Notes: generated by a model from the sequence alone, not told the origin. A DNA stretch of 64,000 nt from Zantedeschia hybrid cultivar (GCA_030544215.1 JARZZO010000004.1:40971980-41035979); one strand, 5' to 3'. Shown: positions 23,601 to 36,081, counted from the stretch's first letter. Translations and numbers: made by a program.

Positions 23601-25100
23601 AAAAAATTAAAAAGCATGCATCAACTATATATGTTCATTATGTGGTCATGGACAGCACGGTGATTAACTGGAGCCAAACAATTAATCACCACAATAATAT
23701 AACAATTATATTATCTAAACATACAAATATACAAGCATTGGTGATCTCATCTCCTTTCACCTTCCTGGTTGCACTTGTGGATCATCCTCGCCTCTCCTCA
23801 ACCGGCGCGATCAATTACAAATAATATTAATTTTGAAACAATTTCAAATACAAATAAATTGTAAGAGAAAGCCTTATGGTCGAATACAATTATGGAGGGA
23901 GATATAATTACAATAGAATGAGAGAGAGATGGAGGCACACATGCCTCATTAATTAACATTTAATTAACCCATATAACATATTCCAAGATAATCCACAAAT
24001 TCACACACTATCACATAATATGAAATTAACTAAGTGCATGTCCATGACCACCACTAATTTTAACCATCCACACATAATTAAACACATCACATGAAGGCTA
24101 AAATTTTGAAAAATAATAGTTTTGGTTTTCTCAAAACCTGGGTACCAATCAAAATTGGATAAATTGATTTTTCGAAAATCTTATTTTCTAGCATGCAATA
24201 AATCTAATTTAAAACATCAACATGTGCAAACAAAGCTAAAATTAAAATTCTAAAATATTCCATGCATAATTTAGAACAATTCTAAATTAAAAAATCTAAC
24301 ACTTAGATTAATTTTAAATCACATTAATAACAATTATTAATGCGAAACAATCTAACATTTAGATAGAATTAAAAATTTCTAAATAATACTTATAAAATAA
24401 TTTCTAATTCCAATTTTAATTACTTAACAACTATTTGTTAAGTACCCCTTTTATTAAATAATATTTCTCAATAAGAATTATTAAGAAATATTAATTAGAA
24501 CATTTCTAATCAAAATTAGTCTAACAATTAGACTTAATTTAATCTCTTAATAACTTATATTAAAAGATCATTTTAAAGTAAATTAGATCTTTGAAAACAT
24601 TAATTAAGAACTCCTTGAGAATATTAATTAATTATCTTAATAACTATTATTAAGACTTAATTAATCTTTAATAACTTTTATCAAGGTTAGTTCTCAAGAA
24701 GTAATTAACCCTTTCAATAATTATTATTAAGAGTTAAATAATCACTTAATAACTACTTATTAACTGTCCCTTAATTAAATAGTTAATTTCATAACAACAA
24801 TTGATAGGAAATTAAATATCTAATCACCTAATTTAAAATTAATTAACAACCTTTATTAATTAATATTTAGGTCATAACTTAAAAATCAATTAACCACACT
24901 TGTTAATTATATTTAAGATCATATCTTAAAAAACCCCTCTTATCATTTAATTTAAAAAGTATTTAACAACACTTGTTAATTTAAATTTAAGATCAAATCT
25001 TAAAAGACCCATTGAAGATTATATTTTAAAAATAACCCATTTTAACTGAAAATTATAAATTTATGTTTAAAACTATTTTAAATAATATTCATTTCTAGTT
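23601..25100. repeat. AT-rich degenerate repeats in copia leader
   Basis: Multiply repeated words such as TTAATTAAC, TTAACAACACTTGTTAAT and TTAAGATCATATCTTAAAA occur at irregular 50-70 bp intervals, most obviously 24280-25020. The segment is almost free of C and G. It fills the position of the 5' leader and gag. Confidence 0.55.
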
Positions 25101-25139
25101 ATTAGGGGTGGGGTTTATATCAAATAAAACCTTAATGGG

Positions 25140-25460
25140 TAATAAAAGGGTTTAATGGGGAAATTTGGGCTAAATGGGCTGCTAATTGGGCCCTAGTTGA
25201 CGGGCCTAGCCTGGGCAGCGTGGTTCGAGCCAGGGAGGCCCCAATGGGGCGCCTGGGCTCAGGCCAGCGCTGGACCCAGCACTTGGACTGGGTCCAGGTG
25301 TCGGTCGGCCAGCCCGGTCCAGGGCTCCAACGTGCCTGGAGGGGGCGCTCGGGATCGCTTGGCCTAGCGCCCAGCACCTGGCTCGGCCGGCCCCTTAGGG
25401 TTAGGGTTCCCCTTCCTTGTTTTTGCAGGTATCCAGTGGTGGGGTAGCGCCGCCGCGGCG
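25140..25460. other. GC-rich island in copia leader
   Basis: An abrupt GC-rich block between AT-rich DNA and the PBS side. It contains the small hairpin TGGACCCAG (25271-25279) / CTGGGTCCA (25288-25296). The open frames on both strands (25132-25377 minus, 25220-25447 plus) reflect composition, and I recognise no domain. Confidence 0.5.
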
Positions 25461-25938
25461 ATAGCTGCAGGGGCGGACATAAATCTCAAAGGGGTTGGCC
25501 CCCCCATCATCTCCGATGCCGGTGATGGCCGGCCGGAGACCCCTTAGCCGCCGGTAGCCCCTTAAACCGTCGGTTCAAAACTGTGGCCTTTGATCTCGTT
25601 TCCAACTCTTGGAAAGTCAAAGAAAAGGGGACTCCACCGTTGGCCGCTGGCAACCAACAAAATTTTTTTGGGGAAGGGGAAGGACAACTAGTCATACCAA
25701 CAAGCCCATGGAGGTAGCCGACCACCATTAAACCTTCTTCAAAGCCCACAAAACTGGATCTTCATCTCCATGAAGAACACGACGAAAACCCCAAAATAAA
25801 ATTCGTTTTCTTCATGAAAAATAATCTACTTATCTATTGTTCATCTGATGAACAATTTCCATGAAAGAAAAAGAAATTGAGCATGGAATTAATTTTAGAA
25901 TCATAATTTAGTCGTCCCGAAGCGGATCAGAGCCGAAC

Positions 25939-25954
25939 CTGGCTCTGATACCAC
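25939..25954 (-). promoter_or_regulatory. copia primer binding site (initiator tRNA-Met type)
   Basis: The minus strand reads GTGGTATCAGAGCC immediately after the 5' LTR end CCCAACA. This is the standard primer site of plant copia elements. Confidence 0.88.
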
Positions 25955-27541
25955 TGTTGGGATCTGGGCGGGACGCGAGGAACACAATGGAAGTAATAAA
26001 AAATATCCCGCCCGATGTCCGCTGATCCGATTTGGGACGAAAAACGATAAAACCGAAAAACAAACGGGATGATCAAATCACCGTGCGCGGATTCAAATCC
26101 ACTTATATCTGGGTCCCGTCGAGGCGATGTCGCGAGCCGCACAAACTCAGGCCTCCAGCGGTATCCACGCGATCCTCCGCGGTGGTTCATTCTCGCTCCC
26201 TCATCCCGATTAGCTCGCTCGCTGAAGATCTGTTCCCGCAATGATGTCCGAAAACCCGCGGACGGGAATTCTCGACTTTTGGGAATCACGTACGGCGGAG
26301 ACAGAGACTGTCCCGGCGCTTCGAGAGGAGCGCCCAGAGGAGGAGGAGAGAGAAAGGGGGGATGGCCAGTATGGGGAAACTCTGGAGCTTGGCCCAGGGT
26401 TTCTCAACAGCGCGTATATATATTAAGTCGGCGCGACTTTTCATAAAAGTCCTCGACTTAATATAAATCCCACTTAAACACCATTGACTGAGAATCTATT
26501 TGCGTGCGAGCCTTTAAGCTAACCAGTCTGATTTTCAGCTCGTTAAGTCCAATAACTAGTTATTGACTTATTATAATTAATTAATATCTAGATATTAACT
26601 AATTACTTAACTGAATTAACATGTCATGTAAATTCGGTCGGACTTCCTATCAAGTTGGGTGCCAAGCAACACCGCATGATCCCGGAAGGTAATGGGGTTC
26701 AGCAACCTACTCATGGAACCTGTTTGTCCACAGTTACTGCGTGGCTATAATCCTTTGTTCGCACAATGCTCTCGAGTTAAGCTAGGGTATGGTCAACTGT
26801 CAAACCCTAGATGGTCAACTCACTTGAATCAGACTCCGCTGTACAATATCCAAAAACATCTTACATCTTTTCGGATATTGTTTCTGCTTTGGCCAGAGAC
26901 CCTTGCGGATCTACTCTAGAGCATTCTTTCTCCAGTTACCTGAGAGCGAACGATCCTTTATTGAACACACAATCACCTTCGAAGGTCTTCCGCTGGACCC
27001 GATCCTTGACTATTAGAGATCCTATGGATAGGGATTCGTAGGTCAATGTCAAAGTCCAGAAGTCCACCGACAAGGTGTCTTTGGTGTCTCAAGTCCAAGG
27101 ATCAACCACGCCACTGTGACGATGAATCAAGCCGGTTGACAGTCAGGTAAATTACCATTCGGCGATTCATGTTGGATCATTTCAGTGAACTCATTCCCCA
27201 ATGAGTACCTACAGGTTTACCATTGTATCTCCACACAAATAAGTAACGAGATCAGTCATCCTCATTATATGAGCTGGAATAACCTGTACTAGTCTTACCG
27301 GATGATTGATGTCCTTCTCAAATATCCTACGACTAGGAACAATTGAGAATATGTGTTTATAAGTCATCAGTCTCATTATTATGATCTCATCATAATCTGA
27401 TGACTATTACACACATTCATGGACTTCATTATGCGTAATTACAAATATGCCAATCTACATAATGAATTTAATGTCATTTATTAGTGAACCAAATTAAAAT
27501 AGGTGCCTTATGATTGGCTTAGAAAACACCTATATCCATAT
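25955..27541 (-). repeat. copia 5' LTR (1587 bp)
   Basis: Plus-strand text begins TGTTGGGATCTGGGCGGG. The last two bases are AT in place of the partner's CA, a terminal mutation. The duplication GTCCA follows immediately. Confidence 0.92.
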
Positions 27542-27546
27542 GTCCA

Positions 27547-30500
27547 TTTTGCATCGATCGATGAATATCAGTGGTTCTTGGCAGCATCGACGAGCTTCTA
27601 CGACTGCAAGAAGGTAGATTTCATAGAGTTGTAGAAGAAAGGACTCGATAAAGTAGAAAACACCTTTTTGATATGAGATGGAAGTAGATCTGTGTAGTGG
27701 ATAAGCCGTGTTACAAGGATCTTGTGAAGGCTTTCTACAGCACGGGAGTTAAACACACCTCAGCTCACATGTCAATGGTAAAGTCATTGACATCATCCTA
27801 AGTCTTCTGGAGCAATTTGGGTATGAGGCCAATGGATTTGGGCCGTCTGATGTTGAAGACATGGAGGTCAAGGATAGAGGAATTGTAGGTCCCTAGTTCG
27901 TGCTGAAAAATAATTTTGTGTGTGTAAATCAACTCTCGGCCGAGAAAAGGATGTTACATCTGATCATCATCCACATGTTGGTTAGCAGGGGAAGCTCCTT
28001 CTCTAGTGTAACTCAGAGGGATACTGATTTACTGTGCTGGTGTTGCAGAAGAAGCAATAAATCTGCCTCTCTTCATCATGTCTAGAATGTGTAGTGCTGT
28101 AGATGCATTAAAGCCTCCTAAGAGATCCCAATCATCTGTTTGGGTTCCTTATGGACACTTGCTTATAGTTGTATTCATACATTTTCAAGTGGATCTCTGT
28201 AATGAGAAGGCATTCTTCTCCGGGTCGATGACTTCTAGCAGCCTGAACAAAAGCCATTTTAAGTTTGTTGAGGGTTGATGGACTAAGAGTTTAGTGCCTC
28301 CTATTGAATCTACTGGAGAGGCACCTCAGCCTAAAGCTCGAGCTGAGCAGCCTATAGCTCAAGAAGTGTAGCCTCCAGCAGTACACCTTCCATTGCAACC
28401 ATCTACAGTTGAGCCTCAAGCCGAAGTGGAGGCTCAACCATCAGTACAGTCAGAGTAGCAAGCAGAGTGGCCAGAGGTTGTTGTAGAGCAACCACAACTA
28501 GCAATAGATGTCACCATGCCCGATCAGCACGTAGCTGGAACGCATCAACCTACAGCAACACCAGTTGGAGAGGAATCACAACTTAAGGGGGAGCCACAGA
28601 TTCAGGGGGGTTGATGATGGAGAATCAGGTAGAGTGCAAAGAGCAACTGACACCGTGGATGAGCTTCTAGGTTGGGGTATGTTTGATGAAGACCCTATGC
28701 AGGATTGTAATCGAAGGAACTTGGATGAAGAATGGCCTAGTTCTCGCACTCATATTCAGAAGGAGTAAGTAAGAAAAAGGAGAGAAGACAGGCAGTCATC
28801 GGCAAAACAACTAGCATCCATAGAGTCCCATCCTATACCAGACTAGATTAAGCAGATGGTACTAAAGATGGATTAGTACCAGGCTGATCTGACAGAGGTT
28901 AAGAACGGCTTCACAAGGATGATGCTCATCTTGGCAGCCGTGTAGAGATCCGTCGTAGAATTGCAGCTATCCATGCCTACTTTGCCAAAGAGGAAGGTTA
29001 TTCCAATACGCAAATGGAGGACTGGTACTTCTCCTCTAGCCACTTCATCTCCTTCACCTCCTCCTCCACCTTCTAGACCATCTTCTCCTTCCTCTGCTCA
29101 ACCACAACAAATTCAAGATACCACCACGTTCTCTTCCATTCCAACAGTTCCTGAGGAATCCACTGAACAATCTACACAAAAATCACCATCTCCACCTCCT
29201 ACTCAGCCTACAACTAAGGACATTTCTACCTCTTCCTCAGTGTTGCTACCCGAACAAGAGTAGGCTTCTACTCCATTGCCTTTATCTGAGAGCATCAGTA
29301 TCTTAGATAATGTGCCTGCTCTTGCTATTGTCTATCCCATTTTTGTGCCCCTTACTTTTCCATCTCCACAGCAAACACCTGTTGTTGATATCCCTCCACC
29401 TAAACAACCACCACCAGCTCAACAAGACCAGCCCTCCACTCATGTCCCTTCACCCACTGACATCCCTATGACATATGCTGAACCACCTTCACCTCCACCC
29501 ACTACAACTACTGCACGTGCTAGCTCTAGCATGCCTTCTTAGTCTCCTACCACACCAGCACAGCCCTCCCCCTCTCCTAGACCTCCAGCCCAACCTGAGA
29601 TTGTTCATTATGGGAATCTTGCTGGGAGCTTAGGCGGAGGCGTCTCCCCATCTTCTATGCCACCTCCTTCATCTCCTTCAGGGGTACCTCACTTCATTGA
29701 ACCTCCACAATCTCCAGTTCAAGCGGATCCCTTTCCACCTCCACCTCCTGCTAGTAGTTCGTCAGCTACAACAACTACTCTAGAAGCAGCATCAACTCCC
29801 AAGCATAGATTGGTTACTCCTAAGCATGAGCTTGCTGAAATACCAGTTGAGCCTAAGTTCACTGAGGATATCCCACTGAGTCAACTCGTTTAGGCCATCG
29901 GGAAAAGGAAGGAACCTACCACTACCTCCAAGGCTCCCAGGGGCAAAAGATAGCAGAGGAAGCACATGAAGGACCCTCCCGTTCCTCCCATAGCCCATCC
30001 TCATCCAAAGTAAGCAGCGGCTAACCCAATTAAGTACCCCTTGTTTATAGATGTATTTGCCTTCAATACCAAGGGACGGCCCTTGTACAAGGAATTCTTG
30101 GAGAGGAATGCAAGGATCATAGCTATAGGCCTCCCCACTCTAACCATAGATGATTATCTCCACCAGTTCATGAATCAAGGCATGATGACTAAGCAAGAAC
30201 TGGATAGAATGAGATCTCAATCAAGATATCAAACAAAGGCACAATGGAGGAAAGCTAACAAATCACTCTATGATGAGTACATCAAGAACAATCGTGCAAG
30301 AGTGAACCATGGTCTAGATCAATGTAGCTTATGGGAATGGATGGAAGATCAACATGAGCTCAGGTGGCATCGGACCAGGGAGAGTGCATTTACAGGATCT
30401 TCATGACCATCAATCAGAAAAGATGTTTTAGTCTAAATAAAATCAATTATGAGCAGTACATGTATTTTATGAGGCTAGAAGTTAAAAGGCTAAGAGGATC

Positions 30501-31270
30501 TAAATTTTGTATTGACGTGATATTTGACTTCGAGAGCTTCCCCAAGCATGGGATGTTCCCCTCTATACATTACCTGATGATGGGCACTCCTGAAGGCATC
30601 CAAATATTGGAGTTGTATAGGATGTATGTAGCAAACATAAAGTCAAGTTGGGCACATACCTCTCTTTCAAACAATTTCTCAAGCTAGGTCTCAAGAAGGT
30701 TTTTCTCTCCCCAGAAATTATTTTTAGAGTTTATTCTGAAGCAGAGAGGTATAAAGCAAAACAATGGGAGGAAGCATATCTAGAGAAGTACAAGGAGTTG
30801 ATAAAAATCAACAAGCAGATAGAGGCTGATGGTTGGCGCCCATAGACTGGGAGAAGTTTGAGGATATGCAGTCCATTGTTCATTTCTTGAACAGTTATGT
30901 GAATTGGAAGATCAAGTATCTTGCCTTCTACAAGATGAAGAAAGAGCATTCTTCGGAAAGACTTAAGTGTCTAGTCAAGCTAAATCAATTCCTCGACTTT
31001 TCTCTAAACCCAGTTCCTTGGCCCTTCGAGAGCAGGTACTCGCCAAAGGACTACATGGTTGAGATGCAGAAAGCCTATCCTCTCTACTGTCAGAAAGCCT
31101 CGACTGCTAGCTAGGGCATCTTGGATTTTAAGTCCTTTGTCATCCGGTCAGAGTATCCGGATGACAAGACTTGGCAGATCATTCGGCTCAATGCCTTAGC
31201 TATTCCTCCCAGAGTCCTTAACTTCCTTTAGATCCCTTCTCCTACTGCTATTTCACCGTTGTTTGAGTGA
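27547..31270 (+). pseudogene. decayed plant transposon protein (Transposase_32-like) with Pro-rich linker
   Basis: Continuation of the ORF starting at 18268. The N-terminal part resembles the putative plant transposon protein domain: ASIDEYQWFLAAST, EKRMLHLIIIHMLVSRG, then INLPLFIMSRM and VWVPYGHLL with VDLCNEKAFF. A Pro/Ser/Thr-rich linker follows (28961-29890) and then a charged region (30041-31114: LFIDVFAFNTKGRPLYKEF, YVNWKIKYLAFYKMKKEH). The remnant ends in TGA at 31268. At least four frame changes are visible (near 27720, 28035, 28600, 30400-30830). Between 28766 and 30013 one frame is broken only by TAG/TAA codons (28766, 28844, 28874, 28943, 29261, 29540, 29891, 29951, 30011). Domain assignment is by eye; the function is unknown. 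Confidence 0.6.
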
Positions 31271-31319
31271 TTGACAATTTGACAAAAAGGGATCGAATAC
31301 TAGCCTTGTCAGAAGTACT

Positions 31320-32240
31320 ATCATTTCCAGAATAATGTAGGTTCTGAAAAAACTGGGGAGGTGATTTTAATTTACTGGAAGTCTTAACCGGGTTCTAATT
31401 ATCACTTGCATACATTTTTAATTAGTTCCTACTTAGTGTTATCACTTCTAGAGCACTGGGGATATAAAGGTATGTACGGAGTGATTATATTGCACCGGAA
31501 GTTCTAATCAGAGATATTTTATCACTTCCAGATAGTTTTAATCACTTCCTACTTGGAATTATCCCTTCCAAAGTGATGGGTGGATAAAGGCATTTGTGAA
31601 GTGATTTTATTGCACTGGAAATAATAATCGAAAGCCTTTATCACTTCTAGATAACTTTTAAACACCTCCTACCTAGTATTGTCACTTCCAGAGCACTGCT
31701 GGTTTAAAAATGTTTGGGAAGTGCTTTTACAACACTAGAAGTGATATAATGACACTTATTACCATATGCAGAAGTTTTTTAAGAATTTCGTAACTAGTAC
31801 TATGACTTCTGAGACCGTTGTGCGTATAAACGTGTTTACGGAGTGATTTTATTGCGCCATAAGTTATAACTGGCTCACTTATTATCACTTTCAGGGTTTT
31901 TTTAATCACCTCCTACCTAATACTGTCACATCCAGAGCACTGTATGTATGAAAATGTTTCAGAGGTGCTTTTAGTGCACGTGAAGTGATAATCGGATAGG
32001 TTTTATCTCTTCCAAATGTTTTGTAATCACTTCCTACCTAATATTCTCACTTCCAGAGAACTGGATGAAGAAAATTGTTTAGGAAGTGCTTTTCTCGTGC
32101 CGAAAGTGATAATCGAACAGTTTTTATCCGTTCGAATTTTTTTCCCCACTTCATACCTGATATTATCCCACCCAAAGCACTAGAAGTGCAACTATTTCGG
32201 AAGTGATAATGGGACTCCTTTTTATGATTTCCAAAGTGTT
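31320..32240. repeat. tandem array, about 120-bp unit, 7-8 degenerate copies
   Basis: GTGMTTTT-type landmarks recur at 31361, 31481, 31601, 31721, 31843, 31965 and 32086, so the period is 120-122 bp. Each unit holds TCACTTCCAGA(G)CACTGG and later GGAAGTGATTTTATTGCACT plus TTTTAATCACTTCCTACCTA. The TCACTTCC and GGAAGTGA words within a unit are inverted with respect to one another. The array starts right after the pseudogene stop at 31268. No coding content. Confidence 0.85.
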
Positions 32241-32766
32241 TTTAATCAATTTCTAAACATTTTTATAACTTCTATACAATTGGAGGTTTAAAAATAACCA
32301 ACTCTTAAACGATTTAATCTCAACCTATGATAAATAATGCCACCCTAAACGAGTAATTCAATTCTTAAACAAAATAATCAGAACCTACGATAAATAATGA
32401 CACCGAAAGAATTTTCATCACATCTAGAACACAAGACTGATCTAAATGTTTGGAAAGTGATTCTTATCATTATATATGTGATTTAAATGTAATCGAGCAC
32501 AAAAACCAACTCATATAATCGATTAGGCATAAAGCATAATGTTTACTCATGCTGATAATGGATAACTCAAGGCACATGGATTAATTACCCTCGGTACATA
32601 TAATCGGTTACCTTCAATACGATAATTGACAACCAAATTAACACACTTCATCGATTTACTTTCTAATGAAATCGATCATCAATAGAACACACGGGAGAAT
32701 CATGCGCACTCCTTTTGGCTTTGTACTTTGTGAGGCAGTAGCCTACAAACCCAGTTATGTCTTTTC
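32241..32766. other. AT-rich flank of the solo LTR
   Basis: Contains a few repeated words (AACCTA(T/C)GATAAATAATG near 32320 and 32390) and no gene. It ends with the target duplication TTTTC (32762-32766). Confidence 0.5.
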
Positions 32767-33784
32767 TGTTAGCCTACAAGCCAATATGACTTCGTAATCT
32801 CGTTCATTTATTAATAAAATGGCACTATATTCATTGTGTGTAAATCGTATTAATTATCGTATTATAATGAAGTCCGTGAATATGTGCGATAGTGATCAGA
32901 TTATGATGAGATCATACTAGTGAGACTGATCACTTAAACACACATATTCTTAATAGTTCCTAGTCGGAGGATATCCGAGAAGGACATCGGATATCCAGAT
33001 AGACTAGTACAGATTACTCTCGCTCATAAGATGAGGGTGACTGATCTCATAGTCACTTGTGTGGAGACACTAAGGTGAATCTGTAGGTGCTCATTAGAGA
33101 ATGAGTTCACTGAACTGATCCAACTGAATCGCTGGATAGTATAGTACCTCACTGTCAACCAGCTTGATACTATTGTCGCAGTTGCGTGGATGGTCCTCGG
33201 ACCTGAGACACCAAGGACATCTTGCCGGTGGACTTCTGTGCTTTGGCCTTAGTTTATTAATCTTTAACCACGGGATTCTAAACAGCCAAGGATCGGGTAT
33301 AGCGGAATACCGTCGAAGGAAATTGAGTGTCAATAAGGAATCATTCGCTCTCGGTACTTAGAGAGAGAATGCTCTAGGAAGGATGCGCGGAAGTCCCTGG
33401 CCAGGGCAGACGATAATATCGGGAAAGGAGTTTTCCGATATTATACGGCAGCATCCGATCCAAGTGAGTCGACTGGTTAGGGTTTGACGTTACACCATAC
33501 CCTGAGTTGACTCTAGAGCATTGTAAGAATGAAGGATTATATCCACGCGGTAATTGTCGACGGAAAGGTTCCAAGAGTGGATTACTTAACCCCAATACCT
33601 TTCGGGTTCACACGGTATTGCATGGCACCCAACGTGATCGGAGGCCCGATCGAATTTGATGTGCGACATTGATTCGATTGATTAATTAATTAATATGAGT
33701 TATTAATTGATTAATCAGGCCAGTGAGGAGTCACTAGGCATATTGGGCCATTAACTGGACTAGTTATTAGGCCTAGAGGGTCAC

Positions 33785-34813
33785 TGATCGTTCCAAATTG
33801 TGTGTCGTTAACCACTCATAAGAACGTTCAATCTAAATTTATTCGGCTCATGTAAATTAGATTTTGAAAATTAATCATGGTGAGTCCGAGTCGATCCACA
33901 GGGAGTTAAATTTTTAACTTTGAAAACTTCGGAATTTAATTAATCTAAAAATTGACGATTGTTTAGGATTTTTAATGCTTTAGAATTCAATTATTCTAAA
34001 AATAACAACAACCTGAATTAACTAGTTATACTAAATGATTAACTACTTAATTAAACCGTACACAACCTAATTAACTAAAATGAAAAAGAAATATAATTAA
34101 CTAAACTAATTCCAAGTAAACAAGCAAACACCCTTAATGTAATAAGGAAATAAACATTAACTGAATAAAAATTGAATAGAATTTTCATTAACCACTAACC
34201 GTTTAGCAATAACATCTCCCATCTAAACTAACGAATGTAATTAATGAAAAATTAAATAATCAAACGTATGCAGTAAATAGAGGCTTGGAGGAGCTTCTGC
34301 TGTGGAGCGGCGCACTGGACCGCGAAGGGGTGCGGCTGCTGGTGCGTGGAGGCTTCTGGTGCTGTTGCTGGCGTGCGTGGAGGAGGTTGCCGGCGCGTGG
34401 AGGTGCTGTGAACAAGGTGCGTGGAGCTGCTGCTGGGCTTCAGCGGACGTGCCTACATGCATGCAGGCGTGTGCTGGAGGAGCCGGGCATGCATGCACGG
34501 GAAGCGCGTGCAGGAGGTGCTGGCTTCACCGACGTTGCTGCTGCACGTGGAGGGCGTTGGTGGAGAGGCCCGGCTGGTGGAACGTGGAGTTGGTGGAGGC
34601 AGAACGTGCATGCATGCACGTTGCCGCTGGAGAGCTCGCCGGCGTGCGCGTGGGAGCGTGCTTGAGTCGTGTGGAGGAGAGAAAGAGAGGCTGGGAAAGA
34701 GGGGAGGAAGAAGGAGAGTGCGGCGGGAAAGAGAGAGAGATGTGGAGGGAGGAGGGGTGTGCCGAAACGGAGAGGGAGAAGGAGAGAGAGTAAAAGAAAC
34801 TGGAGAGAGAGAG
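33785..34813 (-). repeat. Athila 3' LTR, first part
   Basis: Begins TGATCGTTCCAAATTGTG and matches 51979-52997 closely. It includes the AT-rich head and the GC-rich block with repeated GCATGCATGC words. It is interrupted at 34813 by the Del element, whose duplication is GAGAG (34809-34813). Confidence 0.93.
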
Positions 34814-34904
34814 TGTAAGGACTGAGGTTTTTGGATCCGGTTATCGGGTCAGTTTTCGGGGTTGGACCCTATAGTTCAGGCCCTGATGGGGCTGAGACTC
34901 TGTT

Positions 34905-35196
34905 CTGTTTCGCGTCGAGCCTGCTCGACGCGGTTTAAACGGCGTCGAACATTGCAGACGTGTTTTAGATTGTGCCACGTGGGCTGGCCTTGGGTCGCGA
35001 GAGTACGGCCCTGTCGTGTCTTCTGAATGGCGTCTGCTATGGACGACGCCATTCAGATTGCGACCATGGGTTGTCAGTGTATGGTGCCGGTCTTGTCGTC
35101 TGAATGGCGTCTTGGGTAGGCGACGCGTTTCAGAGTTCTGTCAGTACGGCCCGTCATGTCAACTGATAGGCGTCTGCACAACACGACGCGTTTTAC
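34905..35196. repeat. 34-bp palindrome cluster A, Del 5' LTR (5 units)
   Basis: Units at 34905-34938, 34935-34968, 35023-35056, 35100-35133 and 35163-35196. Each is a 12-nt arm, a 10-nt loop and a 12-nt arm. The best, 35023-35056, has perfect arms CTGAATGGCGTC and GACGCCATTCAG. The first unit contains the 10-bp perfect stem CGCGTCGAGC/GCTCGACGCG at 34911-34932. The first two units share the four bases TTAA at 34935-34938. Confidence 0.9.
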
Positions 35197-35748
35197 CCAG
35201 TTTCTGGTTACCCTGTGAACCCTCGTTCCTTTCCCTCATTTCTTCCTTCCCTTTCTCTCTCCTCCCTTCCTCGGGCGATTCCGGCGATGCCTCCTTCCCC
35301 TCCCTCTTTTCCTCCCACCATTTCATCTCTCCCTCCACTCCATCGACCTCCTAACTCCCACCACTACCACCACCACCTCCTCCGCGGCGTTTTCTCTCTG
35401 GACGGCGGCCGACGTCCCGGTGGAGTAACGACGACCTCGGCGGTACCGACGGCGGCGTGGGGTGAGACGGGTGGGCGGCTTGGAGCTTGGAGGAGTTCAA
35501 GTAACCGGTAGGGTGATGATTCCTAGTGCATTGTTGTTTGAAACCATGTTTTCTCGCGTTTGAAGCATGTTTTGGGGTGCTTTTGGGGTGAAAACGCTAA
35601 GTGCATGTATGAGAAATTGGGTGTTCTAATGGGTAGTTAGGTTCTCCTCCTTCCCCTTTATGTTTTGTGCCCCTTTTCTATGCGTTTTAGGGGAGAAATC
35701 CCACCTCGAGGATTGGGGGAAACGTAGAGGAGAACCTGTCTGTCGGGG

Positions 35749-36081
35749 CTAAATGGCGTCGAGGTGAAGCGACGCCTTTTAGAAAGGCGGCGCCCACCCA
35801 CGATGCGATTTAACCCAATAACAGACCATGTCCCCGGACTGATAAGCGTCCAGGAACAGCGACGCCTTTTCAATAGGCGACTTGCGTCAACGACGCGTTT
35901 TAGTGGAAATCACCCCATGGCCTGTCCCTGTTTTCGGTCGCTAACAGGCGACGAGAGACAGCGACGCCTTTCAAAAGGCGGCTACTTGTGGCGACGCGTT
36001 TTACGCCAGGTTCTGTGACCGAGTTTCTGTGAACCAGTTCAGGAGACTTGAATGGCGTCGGCCTTGGGCGACGCGATTCAA
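35749..36081. repeat. 34-bp palindrome cluster B, Del 5' LTR (7 units)
   Basis: Units at 35749-35782, 35780-35813, 35839-35872, 35870-35903, 35941-35974, 35971-36004 and 36048-36081. All have the 12-10-12 design with arms near CTAAATGGCGTC and GACGCCTTTTAG. They form three tandem pairs overlapping by 3-4 bases and one single unit. Confidence 0.9.

Larger units (their letters stand above)
18342..27541 (-). mobile_element. complete Ty1/copia LTR element, coding region decayed
   Basis: A full-length copy oriented on the minus strand. Its LTRs are 18342-19933 (3') and 25955-27541 (5'). A 5-bp target duplication GTCCA lies at 18337-18341 and 27542-27546. The primer site on the minus strand is GTGGTATCAGAGCC (initiator tRNA-Met type) beside the 5' LTR, and the polypurine tract TGTGGGAGAT is beside the 3' LTR. 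No open frame above 82 codons exists inside. Copia reverse-transcriptase traces remain at 20700-21130. It interrupts the pseudogene at 18268. Confidence 0.93.

Noticed and set aside
26069..26446. 125-codon frame in the copia 5' LTR, also at 18511-18849
   Set aside because: LTR-internal frame seen in both copies, with no motif.
35023..35056. loxP/FRT-like recombination site
   Set aside because: The length of 34 bp is the same, but the arms do not match either site and no tyrosine recombinase gene is seen. Kept only as an analogy.
34905..36081. CRISPR-like array reading of the regularly spaced palindromes
   Set aside because: The host is a plant, the repeats are imperfect palindromes with variable centres, spacers are shared between LTRs, and no cas genes exist. 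It is not CRISPR.
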